Shown piece by piece: positions 9,502 through 17,995 of a stretch of DNA of 64,000 nucleotides (its first letter is position 1; each line of letters begins with the position of its first letter). The stretch is from positions 31,201 through 95,200 of the forward strand of contig NZ_LSZQ01000029.1 in the NCBI RefSeq assembly GCF_001580015.1. The letters run 5' to 3'. The DNA comes from Cephaloticoccus primus. GTDB taxonomy: Bacteria; Verrucomicrobiota; Verrucomicrobiia; Opitutales; Opitutaceae. Made by a program: the position numbers and the translations under genes. Under the pieces are notes generated by a model, which saw only the letters and a program-made list of their open reading frames with translations, did no database searches and was not told where the DNA came from.

Positions 9502-10432
9502 ACACGCCGAGCCAGCAGCGCCCGAGCCCGGGGAACCCGCGACAGACGATTCGGGAAAAGCCGCAGACTGTATTCGCCTCACCTGGTCGGCGCTCACACA
9601 CCGGGGCAAAGTCCGCAAAAACAACGAAGACGCGTTCATCGGGCTGTGTTTCGATGGGCACGAGCTACACCACCTCGGCAAGTTTGGCGAAGCCTCCACC
9701 GACGCGCTCGACTTTGTCTTTGCCGTCAGCGACGGCATGGGCGGTGCGCAGGCGGGCGAGTTCGCCAGCCGGATCACCATCGATAAACTCTCGCGCTGGC
9801 TGCCGCGCAGCTTCCGGCTCTCGGCCAGCGGCGTCGCGCTCGATCACACGGAAGTGCTCCAGGAGGTTTTCCACGCCATCCACGCCGAGCTCGTCCACCT
9901 CGGACACAGCTACGAAGAATGCCGCGACATGGGCGCGACGCTCAGCCTCTGCTGGATCACACCGCAGAAAGTCTTCTTTGCCCACATCGGCGACAGCCGG
10001 ATCTACCACCTGCCAAAGTCGGGCGCGCTGCGCCAGCTCTCGCACGATCACACGCACCCCGGCTGGCTGCGCCGCCAAGGAAAAATCAACGAACGCCAAG
10101 CCCGCCAGCACCCGATGAAGCACATGCTCAACCAGGCACTCGGTGCAGGGCGACAGTTTGCCGATCCGCAACTCGGTGCCGTCGTTTACGAGCCCGGAGA
10201 CCGCTTCCTGATTTGCTCCGATGGGCTCATTGATGGGCTCTGGGATCACCACCTCGAAGAATTTGGGCGCGAGCCCGTACTCGGCAGCAACACGGAAAAC
10301 GGTGCGCCAATCTCGGGGAAAACGGCTTCGCAGCCACCGCTCGCCGAGCGACTCATCGCCGAAGCACTCGACCGCTCAGGCCGCGACAACCTCACCGCAA
10401 TCGTCATCGAAACCACTGCTGCCCAACGGTAG
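9491..10432 (+). CDS. PP2C-family Ser/Thr protein phosphatase
   Basis: 313-residue metal-dependent phosphatase. Motifs in order: LTHRGKVRKNNEDAF (substrate and metal site), FAVSDGMGGAQAGEFAS, GATLSLCWI, FAHIGDSRIYHL, LICSDGLIDGL and GRDNLTAIVI, with the metal-binding aspartates all present. Translation begins at the ATG at 9491, inside the kinase gene's last codons; the frame is open further upstream but that stretch is kinase coding sequence. Family members reverse Ser/Thr phosphorylation, and the overlap suggests the upstream mini-kinase as partner or as a shared-target antagonist. No FHA or membrane domain is visible, so it is expected in the cytoplasm. Confidence 0.93.
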   Translation: MTNKHAEPAAPEPGEPATDDSGKAADCIRLTWSALTHRGKVRKNNEDAFIGLCFDGHELHHLGKFGEASTDALDFVFAVSDGMGGAQAGEFASRITIDKLSRWLPRSFRLSASGVALDHTEVLQEVFHAIHAELVHLGHSYEECRDMGATLSLCWITPQKVFFAHIGDSRIYHLPKSGALRQLSHDHTHPGWLRRQGKINERQARQHPMKHMLNQALGAGRQFADPQLGAVVYEPGDRFLICSDGLIDGLWDHHLEEFGREPVLGSNTENGAPISGKTASQPPLAERLIAEALDRSGRDNLTAIVIETTAAQR

Positions 10433-10469
10433 CCACGCCCACGACTTTCTTTCCGCTGCGCGTAGGACG

Positions 10470-10795
10470 GGAGGGTGGCCCTACGCGGGCGGCGGCAGGC
10501 GGTGCCTGCACCCATTTACTGTGCGGTTTGCTGCCGTGCGTCCCGCACGGCAGCAAACCGCACAGTTGAATGAAATCCCTGAACGGAGCTCAGGCGGGAG
10601 TTTAACCCGTTAACTTTTTCGCCGCGCCCAAATGGGTAACCCGCTCCATCCGCACTTGATGTCTCAGCCCCTGTCGTGAAACGACAGGGAGGATGGTCCG
10701 TTAAATTTGCGATTTTGTGCGGGCGCGAAGCGCACGGGCAAAATCGCAAATTCAATGGCACGTGGCGCCACGCCACCGCCCCGCGCGCAGCGGGA
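10470..10795 (+). repeat. Composite multi-hairpin intergenic repeat, copy A (long form)
   Basis: Copy of a repeat also at 17783 (B), 21138 (C, inverted), 63756 (D, inverted) and as a fragment near 38000 (E). Parts in order: a GC-rich leader; hairpin I at 10518-10566, a near-perfect 23-bp stem with a 3-nt loop; a short hairpin CCTGA/TCAGG; a GTTAAC-containing spacer; the motif GCCCAAATGGGT; hairpin II at 10669-10689 (CCCTGTCG/CGACAGGG, TGAAA loop); hairpin III at 10704-10752 (AATTTGCGATTTTG and its complement, with an inner GCGC-GAA-GCGC); and hairpin IV (GTGGCG/CGCCAC). It fills most of the 409-bp gap between the PP2C gene and dnaX. No ORF is supported. Confidence 0.85.
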
Positions 10796-10841
10796 ATTTC
10801 TGGCTCTGTTTCTTTGCGACGAATCGTCGGGACGCCGTGGC

Positions 10842-12517
10842 CTATGACTTCAGGTCTTTGGCGTGCACGCGTTGCACTCGCGTAAACTTGGCGCGGAACA
10901 ACTCATCGATCAGGGCCAAGGTCGCCGGCGAGATTTTCTCCTGAAGTGAAGCAAGGCTCGGCAGCGGCCCTGCGAACGTCGCCTCTGGTTCGCCCTCTGC
11001 GGCGGAAAGCCCAAAACCGGCTCCCCGTCCATAGCCGCTCGCCGCTTCCTCGGCGAGGTAAGCGCTCTCCTCCTCCTCGCTCGGCCCTATGGGGACATCG
11101 TCATCTGGCGCAGCAAAGGAAGCAGAGGCCGCGTCCTCATCGGAAAGGGCACCCGGCGCAGGGGCGCTCACCTGTGCGACGGTCGGTGCAACCGCTTGCT
11201 CCGCTCGAAGGCCCGTCGACGGCGCACGTGCACCAGAAGCAACGGCAACACTCACTGCGGCTGACGGCGCAAAATACGACAACCGCTCAGCGGCATACGC
11301 CTCGGCCAACCGCGCGGCCAGTCGCGCTTCGAGCGTCTCAATCAGCCCTTTTTTTTTTCGCCGTCAGCGGCAGAGCCGCTTTCGGCAGACGGCTCACCCG
11401 CTTCCTCGGCTAGAGCGCTCAACTCCTTGATGAGCGAATCAATCGCGCGCGCACGGCTCGCCTCGACGGCTTTGAGCAGCGCGACCTCGAAGTTGATTTT
11501 TTCCGAAAGCCCCAGCTTCACGCTGCCCTCCCCTTCGCGCAGCGCGTCGAGGAGCCGCGTCACCTGCTCGGTGCTCATCGGGATGCCGCCAAGAAGCCTG
11601 GTGCTGCCACCTTGGGCGATTGCGTCGAGCAGCGCCTTGCGCAGATGCGCTTGCAGGTCGCTGAGCAGGCGCACGAGGTCGCGGCCCGCCGCGTCGCACT
11701 CGTCGACCAGAGCGATGATCTGCGGGTGATCCCCCGCGGCGAGCGCGGCGGCGAGCGCGGCGACTTTTTCGGCAGAGACGAGGCCGTAAACGTCGAGCAC
11801 ATCGGCTTCGGCAATCTCGCTCCCGCAAAAGGAGATCATCTGATCGAGGATCGATTGCGCGTCGCGCAGCCCGCCATCGGCCATCCGCGCGATGCAGGCG
11901 AGCGCCTCGGGCGTGATGGCGATTTTCTCGTCGTCAGCGATTTTTTGCAGCCGCCCGATGATCAGCTCCGCAGGGATCGGCTTGAGGTCGAAGCGCTGGC
12001 AGCGCGACAGGATAGTCGGCAAAACCTTCTGCACGTCGGTCGTTGCGAAGACGAATTTCACGTGCTCGGGCGGCTCTTCGAGCGTCTTCAGCAAGGCGTT
12101 AAAGGCCTGATTCGAGAGCATGTGCACCTCGTCGATGATGTAGACCTTGTACTTCCCCTGGCTGGGCGCGTAGCGCACATCGTCGCGCAAGTCGCGGATC
12201 TGATCCACCGAGTTGTTCGAGGCGCCGTCGATCTCGATTACGTCGAGCGAAGAGCCGTCCGTTATCGCCTGCACGACGGGGTCGTTTACGTCGAAATCGG
12301 CCTTCGGCCCGCCGGTGCAGTTCAGCGCCTTGGCAAAGATCCGCGCGGTCGATGTTTTCCCCGTGCCGCGCGGCCCCACGAGCAGGTACGCGTGGGCGAT
12401 GCGGCCTCGCGCGATCGCGTTGCGCAGCGTGCGGACCACATGGTCTTGCCCCACCACATCTTCAAACGTTTGGGGGCGCCACTTGCGCGCGATCACTTGG
12501 TAGGAGCTGCTCGACAT
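10842..12517 (-). CDS. dnaX: DNA polymerase III tau subunit (full-length, via -1 slippage)
   Basis: Clamp-loader subunit of the replicative polymerase. The first frame runs 12517 to 11342 (391 residues) and stops two codons after an A10 run. Moving to the -1 frame at that run gives [15 protein letters not shown] and continues without a stop to 10842, for a tau of about 558 residues. Motifs: [18 protein letters not shown] at the N-terminus, Walker A GPRGTGKT (residues 48-55), Walker [12 protein letters not shown] motif LSRCQRF. The cysteine-rich zinc module usual after the Walker A region is missing: after LNC no further Cys precedes the sensor. The C-terminal extension ends in [19 protein letters not shown], the likely polymerase/helicase contact. 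The SRP RNA gene lies 50 bp upstream. Confidence 0.88.
11342..12517 (-). CDS. dnaX: DNA polymerase III gamma subunit (short, unshifted product)
   Basis: The unshifted dnaX reading frame, 391 residues, ending EKKKG. It holds the AAA+ ATPase domains I and II (Walker A GPRGTGKT, Walker B IIDEVH) and the oligomerisation domain III (about residues 240-370), but lacks the extension that in tau binds the polymerase core. In E. coli and Thermus the gamma form arises by frameshifting or transcript slippage at an A-rich site, and the stop placed directly after the A10 run here fits the same scheme. The ratio of the two products cannot be read from sequence. Confidence 0.8.
   Translation of the reverse strand: MSSSSYQVIARKWRPQTFEDVVGQDHVVRTLRNAIARGRIAHAYLLVGPRGTGKTSTARIFAKALNCTGGPKADFDVNDPVVQAITDGSSLDVIEIDGASNNSVDQIRDLRDDVRYAPSQGKYKVYIIDEVHMLSNQAFNALLKTLEEPPEHVKFVFATTDVQKVLPTILSRCQRFDLKPIPAELIIGRLQKIADDEKIAITPEALACIARMADGGLRDAQSILDQMISFCGSEIAEADVLDVYGLVSAEKVAALAAALAAGDHPQIIALVDECDAAGRDLVRLLSDLQAHLRKALLDAIAQGGSTRLLGGIPMSTEQVTRLLDALREGEGSVKLGLSEKINFEVALLKAVEASRARAIDSLIKELSALAEEAGEPSAESGSAADGEKKKG
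11349..11358 (-). promoter_or_regulatory. dnaX slippage site (A10 run)
   Basis: Ten consecutive A on the dnaX sense strand, inside codons 387-390 and followed by GGGCTGA, so the zero frame stops at once. Net -1 (equivalent to one extra A in the mRNA) joins the frame that stays open for another 168 codons. The length resembles the A9 run used for transcriptional slippage in Thermus dnaX. No convincing downstream stimulatory stem was identified. Confidence 0.8.
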
Positions 12518-12566
12518 GGCCCGCTAGCCCAAGTCCAAGCCCGCCAAGCGCAAAGCAAAAAAAAGT

Positions 12567-12663
<97 letters not shown>

Positions 12664-12907
12664 GCCGCGGAAGCTAGGAGCTGCCAAGGGCCGATCAATC
12701 GCTAAATCGGCAAACTGCGGAAAATCGCGCACTCAAAAACGCGCGGCTACGGAGCTCGCTGCTTCACATGCGGGTACGAGGCGCGCGGCAGACGACGCGG
12801 CAGAGGGTAGCCGCGCCTGACCAGCGTGAGGCGTTCCGGCAATCTCGGCAGCCAGCCCCGCCGGCGGGACGCACCAAGCGGGGACGCGCGCCATCACGCA
12901 CGCGCGC

Positions 12908-13390
12908 TCACCTCTGAGGCCTCTTCTCTGAGTGCCCGGAGCCCGGCCGTGGCTCGCGCTTTCCGTTGTCGCCCGGGCGCTGCGCTTGCTCGCGGCGGAT
13001 GCGTTCACGCTCCCAGTATTTTTGCACGTCTTGCTTGAGTGTCTCGAAACGGTCGCGCTGGTCGGAGCGCAGCAGGCGCTCCACTTGTGCGTTCATCTTG
13101 TCGCCTATCGCGATCGTTTCCTGAAAGGTGTTGCCACGCAGTTCGCGCAGCTCGCGCTCGGCCTGGTGCACGATTTCGCGGAGTTGCTCGCGCTGCGCCT
13201 CATCGAGCTCCAGCCGCGCGGTGTAGCGTCGCATGACCGAAGGGGCAAAGCTCTCCAGCGAGCGCCCGCTGCCGTGCCGCGGAGGCGGTGCTTTCGAGGC
13301 CAGGCCGCGACGGGCGGCGAGCCCGCCAACGACCGCTCCAGCCAAAAACACACCGCAAAATGCGAGGATGATTTTCCAGCGCTTATTCAT
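12908..13390 (-). CDS. Spy/CpxP-like periplasmic protein (heavy-metal resistance family)
   Basis: 160 residues from the ATG at 13390, which overlaps the end of the preceding gene by 8 bp; longer starts would read into that gene. The N-terminus is MNKRWKIILAFCGVFLAGAVVGGLAAR, a signal anchor or signal peptide. The rest is helical and highly charged: LELDEAQREQLREIVHQAER and DQRDRFETLKQDVQKYWERER resemble the paired LTxxQ-type helices of Spy/CpxP and zinc-resistance proteins. It is the third gene of an overlapping sigma factor-membrane protein operon, so it is probably an envelope-stress effector or sensor. The family call is by resemblance and length only. Confidence 0.65.
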   Translation of the reverse strand: MNKRWKIILAFCGVFLAGAVVGGLAARRGLASKAPPPRHGSGRSLESFAPSVMRRYTARLELDEAQREQLREIVHQAERELRELRGNTFQETIAIGDKMNAQVERLLRSDQRDRFETLKQDVQKYWERERIRREQAQRPGDNGKREPRPGSGHSEKRPQR

Positions 13391-13781
13391 AAGCACCTCC
13401 ACCCTCACCGAGGATGATCGCGGAGGGGTCTTCGACCGCGAAAAACAGCTCCTCATCCGCAGCGGCTACGCTCTGCGGCACGAAGAAATGCGCCGCGAGG
13501 GCCAGTGCCATCGTGAGCCCCGCGAGGCCCAGTGCGCGCAGCGAGAGCGTCTCCAGCAGCGATGGGCTGCTGCGCCGTTGCGCGAGGGCCCGCGCGGCAA
13601 CCCGCGTGGCGAAGCCGTAGGGCGCGGCCTCCGGACCGCAGTTGGCGGAAAACTCTGCGCTCGATAGCTGGCGCGCGGCGCGGGTGAGCTCGGCCCAGGT
13701 CGCATCAGCAGAGCGGCGAGCCCGGCGGGCCGATTCGCCCGCGCAATTGGCGGAGGAAAGAGGAAGATGGGACGGCTTCAT
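13383..13781 (-). CDS. Single-pass membrane protein, candidate anti-sigma factor
   Basis: 132 residues. The N-terminal 80 residues are Ala/Ser/Arg-rich and would be cytoplasmic; one transmembrane segment follows (LGLAGLTMALALAAHFF, about residues 86-104), then a short acidic outer tail. Its ATG overlaps the sigma factor stop in an ATGA arrangement, and its own end overlaps the next gene. Position after an ECF sigma gene, size and single-TM topology suit an anti-sigma factor. No ZAS zinc motif (HxxxCxxC) is present and no family is recognised, so the role is inferred from context. Confidence 0.6.
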   Translation of the reverse strand: MKPSHLPLSSANCAGESARRARRSADATWAELTRAARQLSSAEFSANCGPEAAPYGFATRVAARALAQRRSSPSLLETLSLRALGLAGLTMALALAAHFFVPQSVAAADEELFFAVEDPSAIILGEGGGAYE

Positions 13782-14371
13782 GAGCGTTCCTTTCGTTCTA
13801 GGGTTTCAAAAAGTTTGCGGAGTTTCTGCCGTGCGCGAAAGGCGCGCACCTTGATGAGGGTCGTAGACCAGCCGGTCAGGGCACTGATTTCGGCTCCGCT
13901 TTTTTGCTCCAAGTCTAATAAACGAATGACGAGCTGGTCGGTAGGTTTGAGCTGCCCTAGGAGCCGGTCGATGATCTCGCGGGCCGCGAGCGCGTCACCT
14001 GCGGTCAGGCCGGTGTCGGGAGAGGCAGCGTGCTCGACTACGCGGGCTTCGTTTTCCGAAAGATCGGCCCAGCGAAACTCGGGCCGGCGCTTCTGCGCGC
14101 GCAGCGCATCAATGCAGGTCGTCACCGCGATGCGCGACACCCAGTGCGTGAGTGGCACTGCGCCCTGATACTGATCGAGCCGTGAGAAGACCTTCATAAA
14201 CACCTCCTGGGCAAGGTCTTCTTCGGTGAGGCGGCGCGGCACACGCGTGCGGACGATGCGGATGACCAGCGGGTAGAGGTGGTCGACGAGTTCGCGCGCC
14301 GCCGCTTGATCCCCCTCCCGCACTCGCGCGAGACAGGCCAGCAAGTCGAAGGACTCGTCATCGTCAGACAT
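13778..14371 (-). CDS. ECF-type RNA polymerase sigma factor
   Basis: 197 residues. Region 2: LVIRIVRTRVPRRLTEEDLA, then QEVFMKVFSRLDQY and LTHWVSRIAVTTCIDALRAQ (core binding and -10 recognition). Region 4: LKPTDQLVIRLLDLEQKSGA, then EISALTGWSTTLIKVRAFRA (helix-turn-helix reading the -35 box). It leads a three-gene operon whose members overlap by a few bases, with a putative anti-sigma membrane protein and a Spy-like protein, an arrangement typical of envelope-stress sigma systems. A 611-bp gap separates it from divergent leuA and should hold its promoter. The target regulon cannot be told from this window. Confidence 0.93.
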   Translation of the reverse strand: MSDDDESFDLLACLARVREGDQAAARELVDHLYPLVIRIVRTRVPRRLTEEDLAQEVFMKVFSRLDQYQGAVPLTHWVSRIAVTTCIDALRAQKRRPEFRWADLSENEARVVEHAASPDTGLTAGDALAAREIIDRLLGQLKPTDQLVIRLLDLEQKSGAEISALTGWSTTLIKVRAFRARQKLRKLFETLERKERS

Positions 14372-14982
14372 AGCGCGATTTCAGCAGCATCATACACGCG
14401 TGACAAGACGCGAGCCACTGGAGCAAGTTACGTGAGCACCGGCGCCGGAAGCCCCCCGCTCGCCCGATCTCATCCGGAATAAGACCGCGTAATATCGCGC
14501 ATTAAAAAGCCTGCTGCTCCGCACATCGAAACCGCGGCGCGCGCACCACGCGCCGATCGGCACGGGGTGCCGGCCGGCGATTCGCGACGCGACTGCCACG
14601 GCCGGAAAGCGCTCCAGCGCGCCCCTTGAGACAAAGAGCCGTGAAGCCTGCCTTGACGGCGCGGCGCAGCGGCCTAGCTTCCGCGCTCTCTTCCCAATGC
14701 GAAACTGGCCGCAAGTCCTCCTACGACTTAGCAACGCGCACGATCTGTGAATCGCCCGCGCGCTACCTTGCGCCATCCGGGTGATCGTGCGCTCTCCAGT
14801 TTCCCGCCTGTCCCGCGCCAGTCTTGCGCAGCGAGGCTTTTCCCGCGAGCCGCGCGCCACGCCCGATGCGATACGCCGCCGCCTTCTGCCCCGCGCAGCG
14901 CCATTGGCCGAGCCTCGCACTCGCTCACCGTCTCTGTTGTTTCCTGAAATCACACTTTCCCACCCCTCCCTTTAATTCAGTC
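14372..14982. other. 611-bp intergenic region without a recognised gene
   Basis: Divergent promoter region between the ECF sigma operon (minus) and leuA (plus). Short frames here have Arg/Ala-rich translations typical of GC-rich shadow reading. No leucine-rich leader peptide, T-box, terminator hairpin or member of the intergenic repeat family was found. Confidence 0.55.
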
Positions 14983-16647
14983 ATGCAAGCTCCGCCCGTC
15001 ACCAAGTACCGCGCCTTCCCGCCGGTCGATTTGCCCAACCGACAATGGCCTTCGCGCACCATCACCCAAGCACCGATCTGGTGCAGCGTTGACCTGCGCG
15101 ATGGCAACCAGGCCCTCGCCCAACCGATGAGCATCGAGGAGAAGCTGGAGTACTTCGCCATGCTCGTGAAAATCGGGTTCAAGGAGATCGAAGTCGGCTT
15201 CCCCTCGGCCTCGCAGATCGAGTTCGACTTTGTGCGCCGCCTCATCGAGGGCGGCCTGATCCCCGAAGACGTGACGATCCAGATCCTCTGCCAGTGCCGC
15301 GAGGACTTGATCCTGCGCTCGCTGGAGTCGCTGCGCGGCGCGCGGCGCGTGATCTTCCACCTCTACAACTCCACCTCGCCCAAGCAGCGCGAATACGTCT
15401 TCGGCGCGACCAAGACCGAGATCGTCGCCATCGCCACGCACGCGGTCGGTTTTCTTAAGGAGAAAATGCAGCCGCTCGTCGCCGAGGGCACCCGGTTTCA
15501 GCTCGAATATTCGCCCGAGAGCTTCACCAGCACCGAGCTCGAGTTCTCGCTGGAGATTTGCGAGGCCGTCAGCGAAGTCTGGCAGCCGAGCGTCACCGAC
15601 AAGATCATCCTCAACCTGCCCGCCACGGTCGAGTACGCGATGCCCAACGTCTACGCCGACCAGATCGAGTGGTTCTGCACGCACCTGCGCCACCGCGACC
15701 GCAGCCTTGTGTCGCTGCACACGCACAACGACCGCGGCACCGGCGTCGCCGCTACGGAGCTCGGCCTGCTGGCCGGGGCCGACCGCGTCGAAGGCACCCT
15801 CTTCGGCAACGGCGAACGCACCGGGAACCTGGACGTCATCACCGTCGCGCTAAACATGTACACGCACGGCATCCACCCGGCGCTCGACTTTTCGCAGATC
15901 AACGAAATCCGCGACACCTACGAACGCTGCACCAAGCTCGAAGTGCCGCCGCGCTCGCCCTACGCGGGCGACCTGGTCTTCACGGCCTTCAGCGGCTCGC
16001 ACCAGGACGCGATCAAGAAATCCTGGCCCAAGCAGGCCGACGGCAAGCCTTGGGACGTGCTCTACATCCCGATTGATCCCGCCGACATCGGCCGCAGCTA
16101 CAAGGCGATCATCCGCATCAACTCCCAGTCGGGCAAAGGCGGCGTCGCCTACATCCTGGAGCGCGAGTACGGGCTCGACCTGCCCAAGGCCATGCACCGC
16201 GAAGTCGGCCGCCTCATCAACACGCTGGCCGACAGCACGGGCCGCGAGCTCACCAGTCAGGAGATTTACCGCGCCTTCGTCGCCGAGTACCTCGACCGCG
16301 CGACACCGCTCGCCATCCAGCACTTCAAGTCCACCGAGACCGAAAGTGCCGTGCACTGCGAGGTCTCGATCATGCTCGACGGCACGAGCCACGCGCTGCG
16401 AGCCGAGGGCAACGGCCCGATCGATGCCTTCGTCCGCGCGCTCGCCACGACCACGCTCCCCAAGTTTGAAGTCCTCTCCTACTCCGAGCACTCGCTGGGC
16501 AAAGGCGCCGAGGCAAAGGCCGTCTCCTACATCCAGATCAAAACCGCGCGCGGCCAGACGCTCTACGGCGCAGGCACCGACACGAATATTGAGCTCGCCT
16601 CAATCAAGGCCGTCGTCAGTGCGCTCAACCGCAGTCTCTCCGCTTGA
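14983..16647 (+). CDS. leuA: 2-isopropylmalate synthase
   Basis: Condenses acetyl-CoA with 2-oxoisovalerate, the first committed step to leucine. 554 residues from the ATG at 14983; the open frame extends upstream but homology begins with the TKYRAFPPVDLPNRQWPSR block. Catalytic DRE-TIM motifs: CSVDLRDGNQALAQPM (DRDG-type motif), HTHNDRGTGVAATELGLLAG, and EGTLFGNGERTGNLDVI. The C-terminal 110 residues form the leucine-sensing LeuA dimer domain, ending in GAGTDTNIELASIKAVVSAL. The length fits the long LeuA form. The other leu genes are not adjacent. Confidence 0.96.
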   Translation: MQAPPVTKYRAFPPVDLPNRQWPSRTITQAPIWCSVDLRDGNQALAQPMSIEEKLEYFAMLVKIGFKEIEVGFPSASQIEFDFVRRLIEGGLIPEDVTIQILCQCREDLILRSLESLRGARRVIFHLYNSTSPKQREYVFGATKTEIVAIATHAVGFLKEKMQPLVAEGTRFQLEYSPESFTSTELEFSLEICEAVSEVWQPSVTDKIILNLPATVEYAMPNVYADQIEWFCTHLRHRDRSLVSLHTHNDRGTGVAATELGLLAGADRVEGTLFGNGERTGNLDVITVALNMYTHGIHPALDFSQINEIRDTYERCTKLEVPPRSPYAGDLVFTAFSGSHQDAIKKSWPKQADGKPWDVLYIPIDPADIGRSYKAIIRINSQSGKGGVAYILEREYGLDLPKAMHREVGRLINTLADSTGRELTSQEIYRAFVAEYLDRATPLAIQHFKSTETESAVHCEVSIMLDGTSHALRAEGNGPIDAFVRALATTTLPKFEVLSYSEHSLGKGAEAKAVSYIQIKTARGQTLYGAGTDTNIELASIKAVVSALNRSLSA

Positions 16648-16747
16648 TCGTCCGCAGTCGCAGTCCGCGCACACATCACTCTCCCGCACTCACGCCTCCG
16701 GCCGCTGCCAGAGGCCATTCCCTCATCTCTCCCACACATACACTTCC

Positions 16748-17710
16748 ATGAAAGCCACCGCCTCCCTCCTCTTCCTTTTCGCCCTCGCGCTGCTCTTTGG
16801 CCCGAGCCTCAGCCCGCACGCACACGCGGCGGACTCCGCCGCCGCCGCTAGCGCACAAAGCGACGAGGAACTCGCACCTGCCACAAAGGAGCTCAACACG
16901 CTGATCGAAAAATACATCGATCACCCGGCCGGCCCCGGAGTAGCCGATGAGCTTTTCAAGGAGCTCGACGCACTCATCGCCAAATACGCGGGCGACCGCT
17001 CTGACCCCGTCGCACAGCTCGCCGCCTTCAAGGCCTTCATGACCTTCCAGGTCCGGGAAGATCCCGCCGAGGCGCGCAAACTCTTCGCGGCCATCGCCAC
17101 CGACTTCCCCGGCACCGAAACCGCCGAGCAAGTCCCGGCCACGCTTGAGGCGCTCGACCAATTCGTCGCCGGAGCCGCCAGCGAACAAGCCCCCAAAGCG
17201 GACCTCGTCGGCAAGCCCGCCCCCGAGCTCAACTTCCTGTGGTCGAGCAAGGAAGGGCTCAAGAAGCTCTCCGACCTGCGCGGCCAGGTCGTCGTCATCG
17301 ACTTCTGGGCGACCTGGTGCGGCCCCTGCATCAACTCCTTCCCCAATATCCGCGAAGAGGTCGCCCACTTCGCTGGCGCGCCCGTCACCTTCCTCGGCGT
17401 CACCAGCCTGCAAGGCGCGGTGCACAACCTCCAGCGCAAGCCCATCCAGACCAAGAACAACCCGCAGCGCGAACTCTCGCTGATGCCCGAGTTTATGGAG
17501 AAGTTCGACATGACCTGGGATGTCGTCTTCAGCGAAGAAGAAGTCTTTAACCCCGACTACGGCGTCGAGGGCATCCCGCACATGGTGATCATCGCGCCCG
17601 ATGGCACCCTGCGCTACAGCGGGCTGCACCCCGCCGATCCGCGCGCCGACATCACCGGAAAAATCAGCGCCCTGCTGAAGGAGTTCGGCCTGGAAGCTCC
17701 CAAGAGCTAA
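16748..17710 (+). CDS. Secreted TlpA-like thioredoxin-fold protein
   Basis: 320 residues from the ATG at 16748, giving a signal peptide (LLFLFALALLFGPSL through HAHA). Residues 30-150 are a helical, charged N-terminal region. A thioredoxin fold follows: GKPAPELNF, VVVIDFWATWCGPCINSFP with the redox-active CGPC, a long insertion, and the cis-proline loop GVEGIPHMVIIAPDGTLRY. This is the TlpA/ResA/AhpC-TSA class of periplasmic disulfide reductases. It might serve cytochrome c maturation, since ResB and CcsA are encoded about 10 kb away, but no operon link exists. Confidence 0.87.
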   Translation: MKATASLLFLFALALLFGPSLSPHAHAADSAAAASAQSDEELAPATKELNTLIEKYIDHPAGPGVADELFKELDALIAKYAGDRSDPVAQLAAFKAFMTFQVREDPAEARKLFAAIATDFPGTETAEQVPATLEALDQFVAGAASEQAPKADLVGKPAPELNFLWSSKEGLKKLSDLRGQVVVIDFWATWCGPCINSFPNIREEVAHFAGAPVTFLGVTSLQGAVHNLQRKPIQTKNNPQRELSLMPEFMEKFDMTWDVVFSEEEVFNPDYGVEGIPHMVIIAPDGTLRYSGLHPADPRADITGKISALLKEFGLEAPKS

Positions 17711-17782
17711 GAGAGGAAATGGGTGGCGCGCCGTCAGCAAGTGGCGCGCCAACTGAAACAGTCGAACCCCTCCAGCCCCGGG

Positions 17783-17976
17783 TAGGAGATTTACGCGTTA
17801 ACCAAAAACTTCGCCCGAATGGGTTTCCGCGTCATTCGCATTGAATGCCTCAACCCCTGTCGCAACGCGACAGGGGGGATGTCTCGTTAAATTTGCGATT
17901 TTGTTCGGACGCACAGCGCACGGGCAAAATCGCAAATTCAATGGAAGTGGCGACCCGCCACCGCCCCACGCGTAGT
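17783..17976 (+). repeat. Composite multi-hairpin intergenic repeat, copy B (short form)
   Basis: Same order as copy A without hairpin I: the GAGATTTACGCGTTAAC spacer, the GCCCGAATGGGT motif, hairpin II at 17854-17876 with a longer stem (CCCCTGTCGC/GCGACAGGGG, AAC loop), hairpin III with the same outer stem as copy A but a changed inner loop, and hairpin IV as GTGGCG/CGCCAC. A separate 9-bp hairpin built on GGCGCGCC lies just upstream (17724-17751). It sits between convergent genes, the TlpA-like protein and the MFS transporter. Confidence 0.85.
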
Positions 17977-17995
17977 GCCGCTGAGAAAGACTCAG

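Noticed and set aside
14372..14982. leuA leader or attenuator
   Set aside because: No Leu-rich short ORF, T-box sequence or terminator/antiterminator pair could be identified.
17724..17751. GGCGCGCC-based hairpin after the TlpA gene as a terminator
   Set aside because: The 9-bp stem is real but has no T tail; listed only as part of the flank of repeat copy B.
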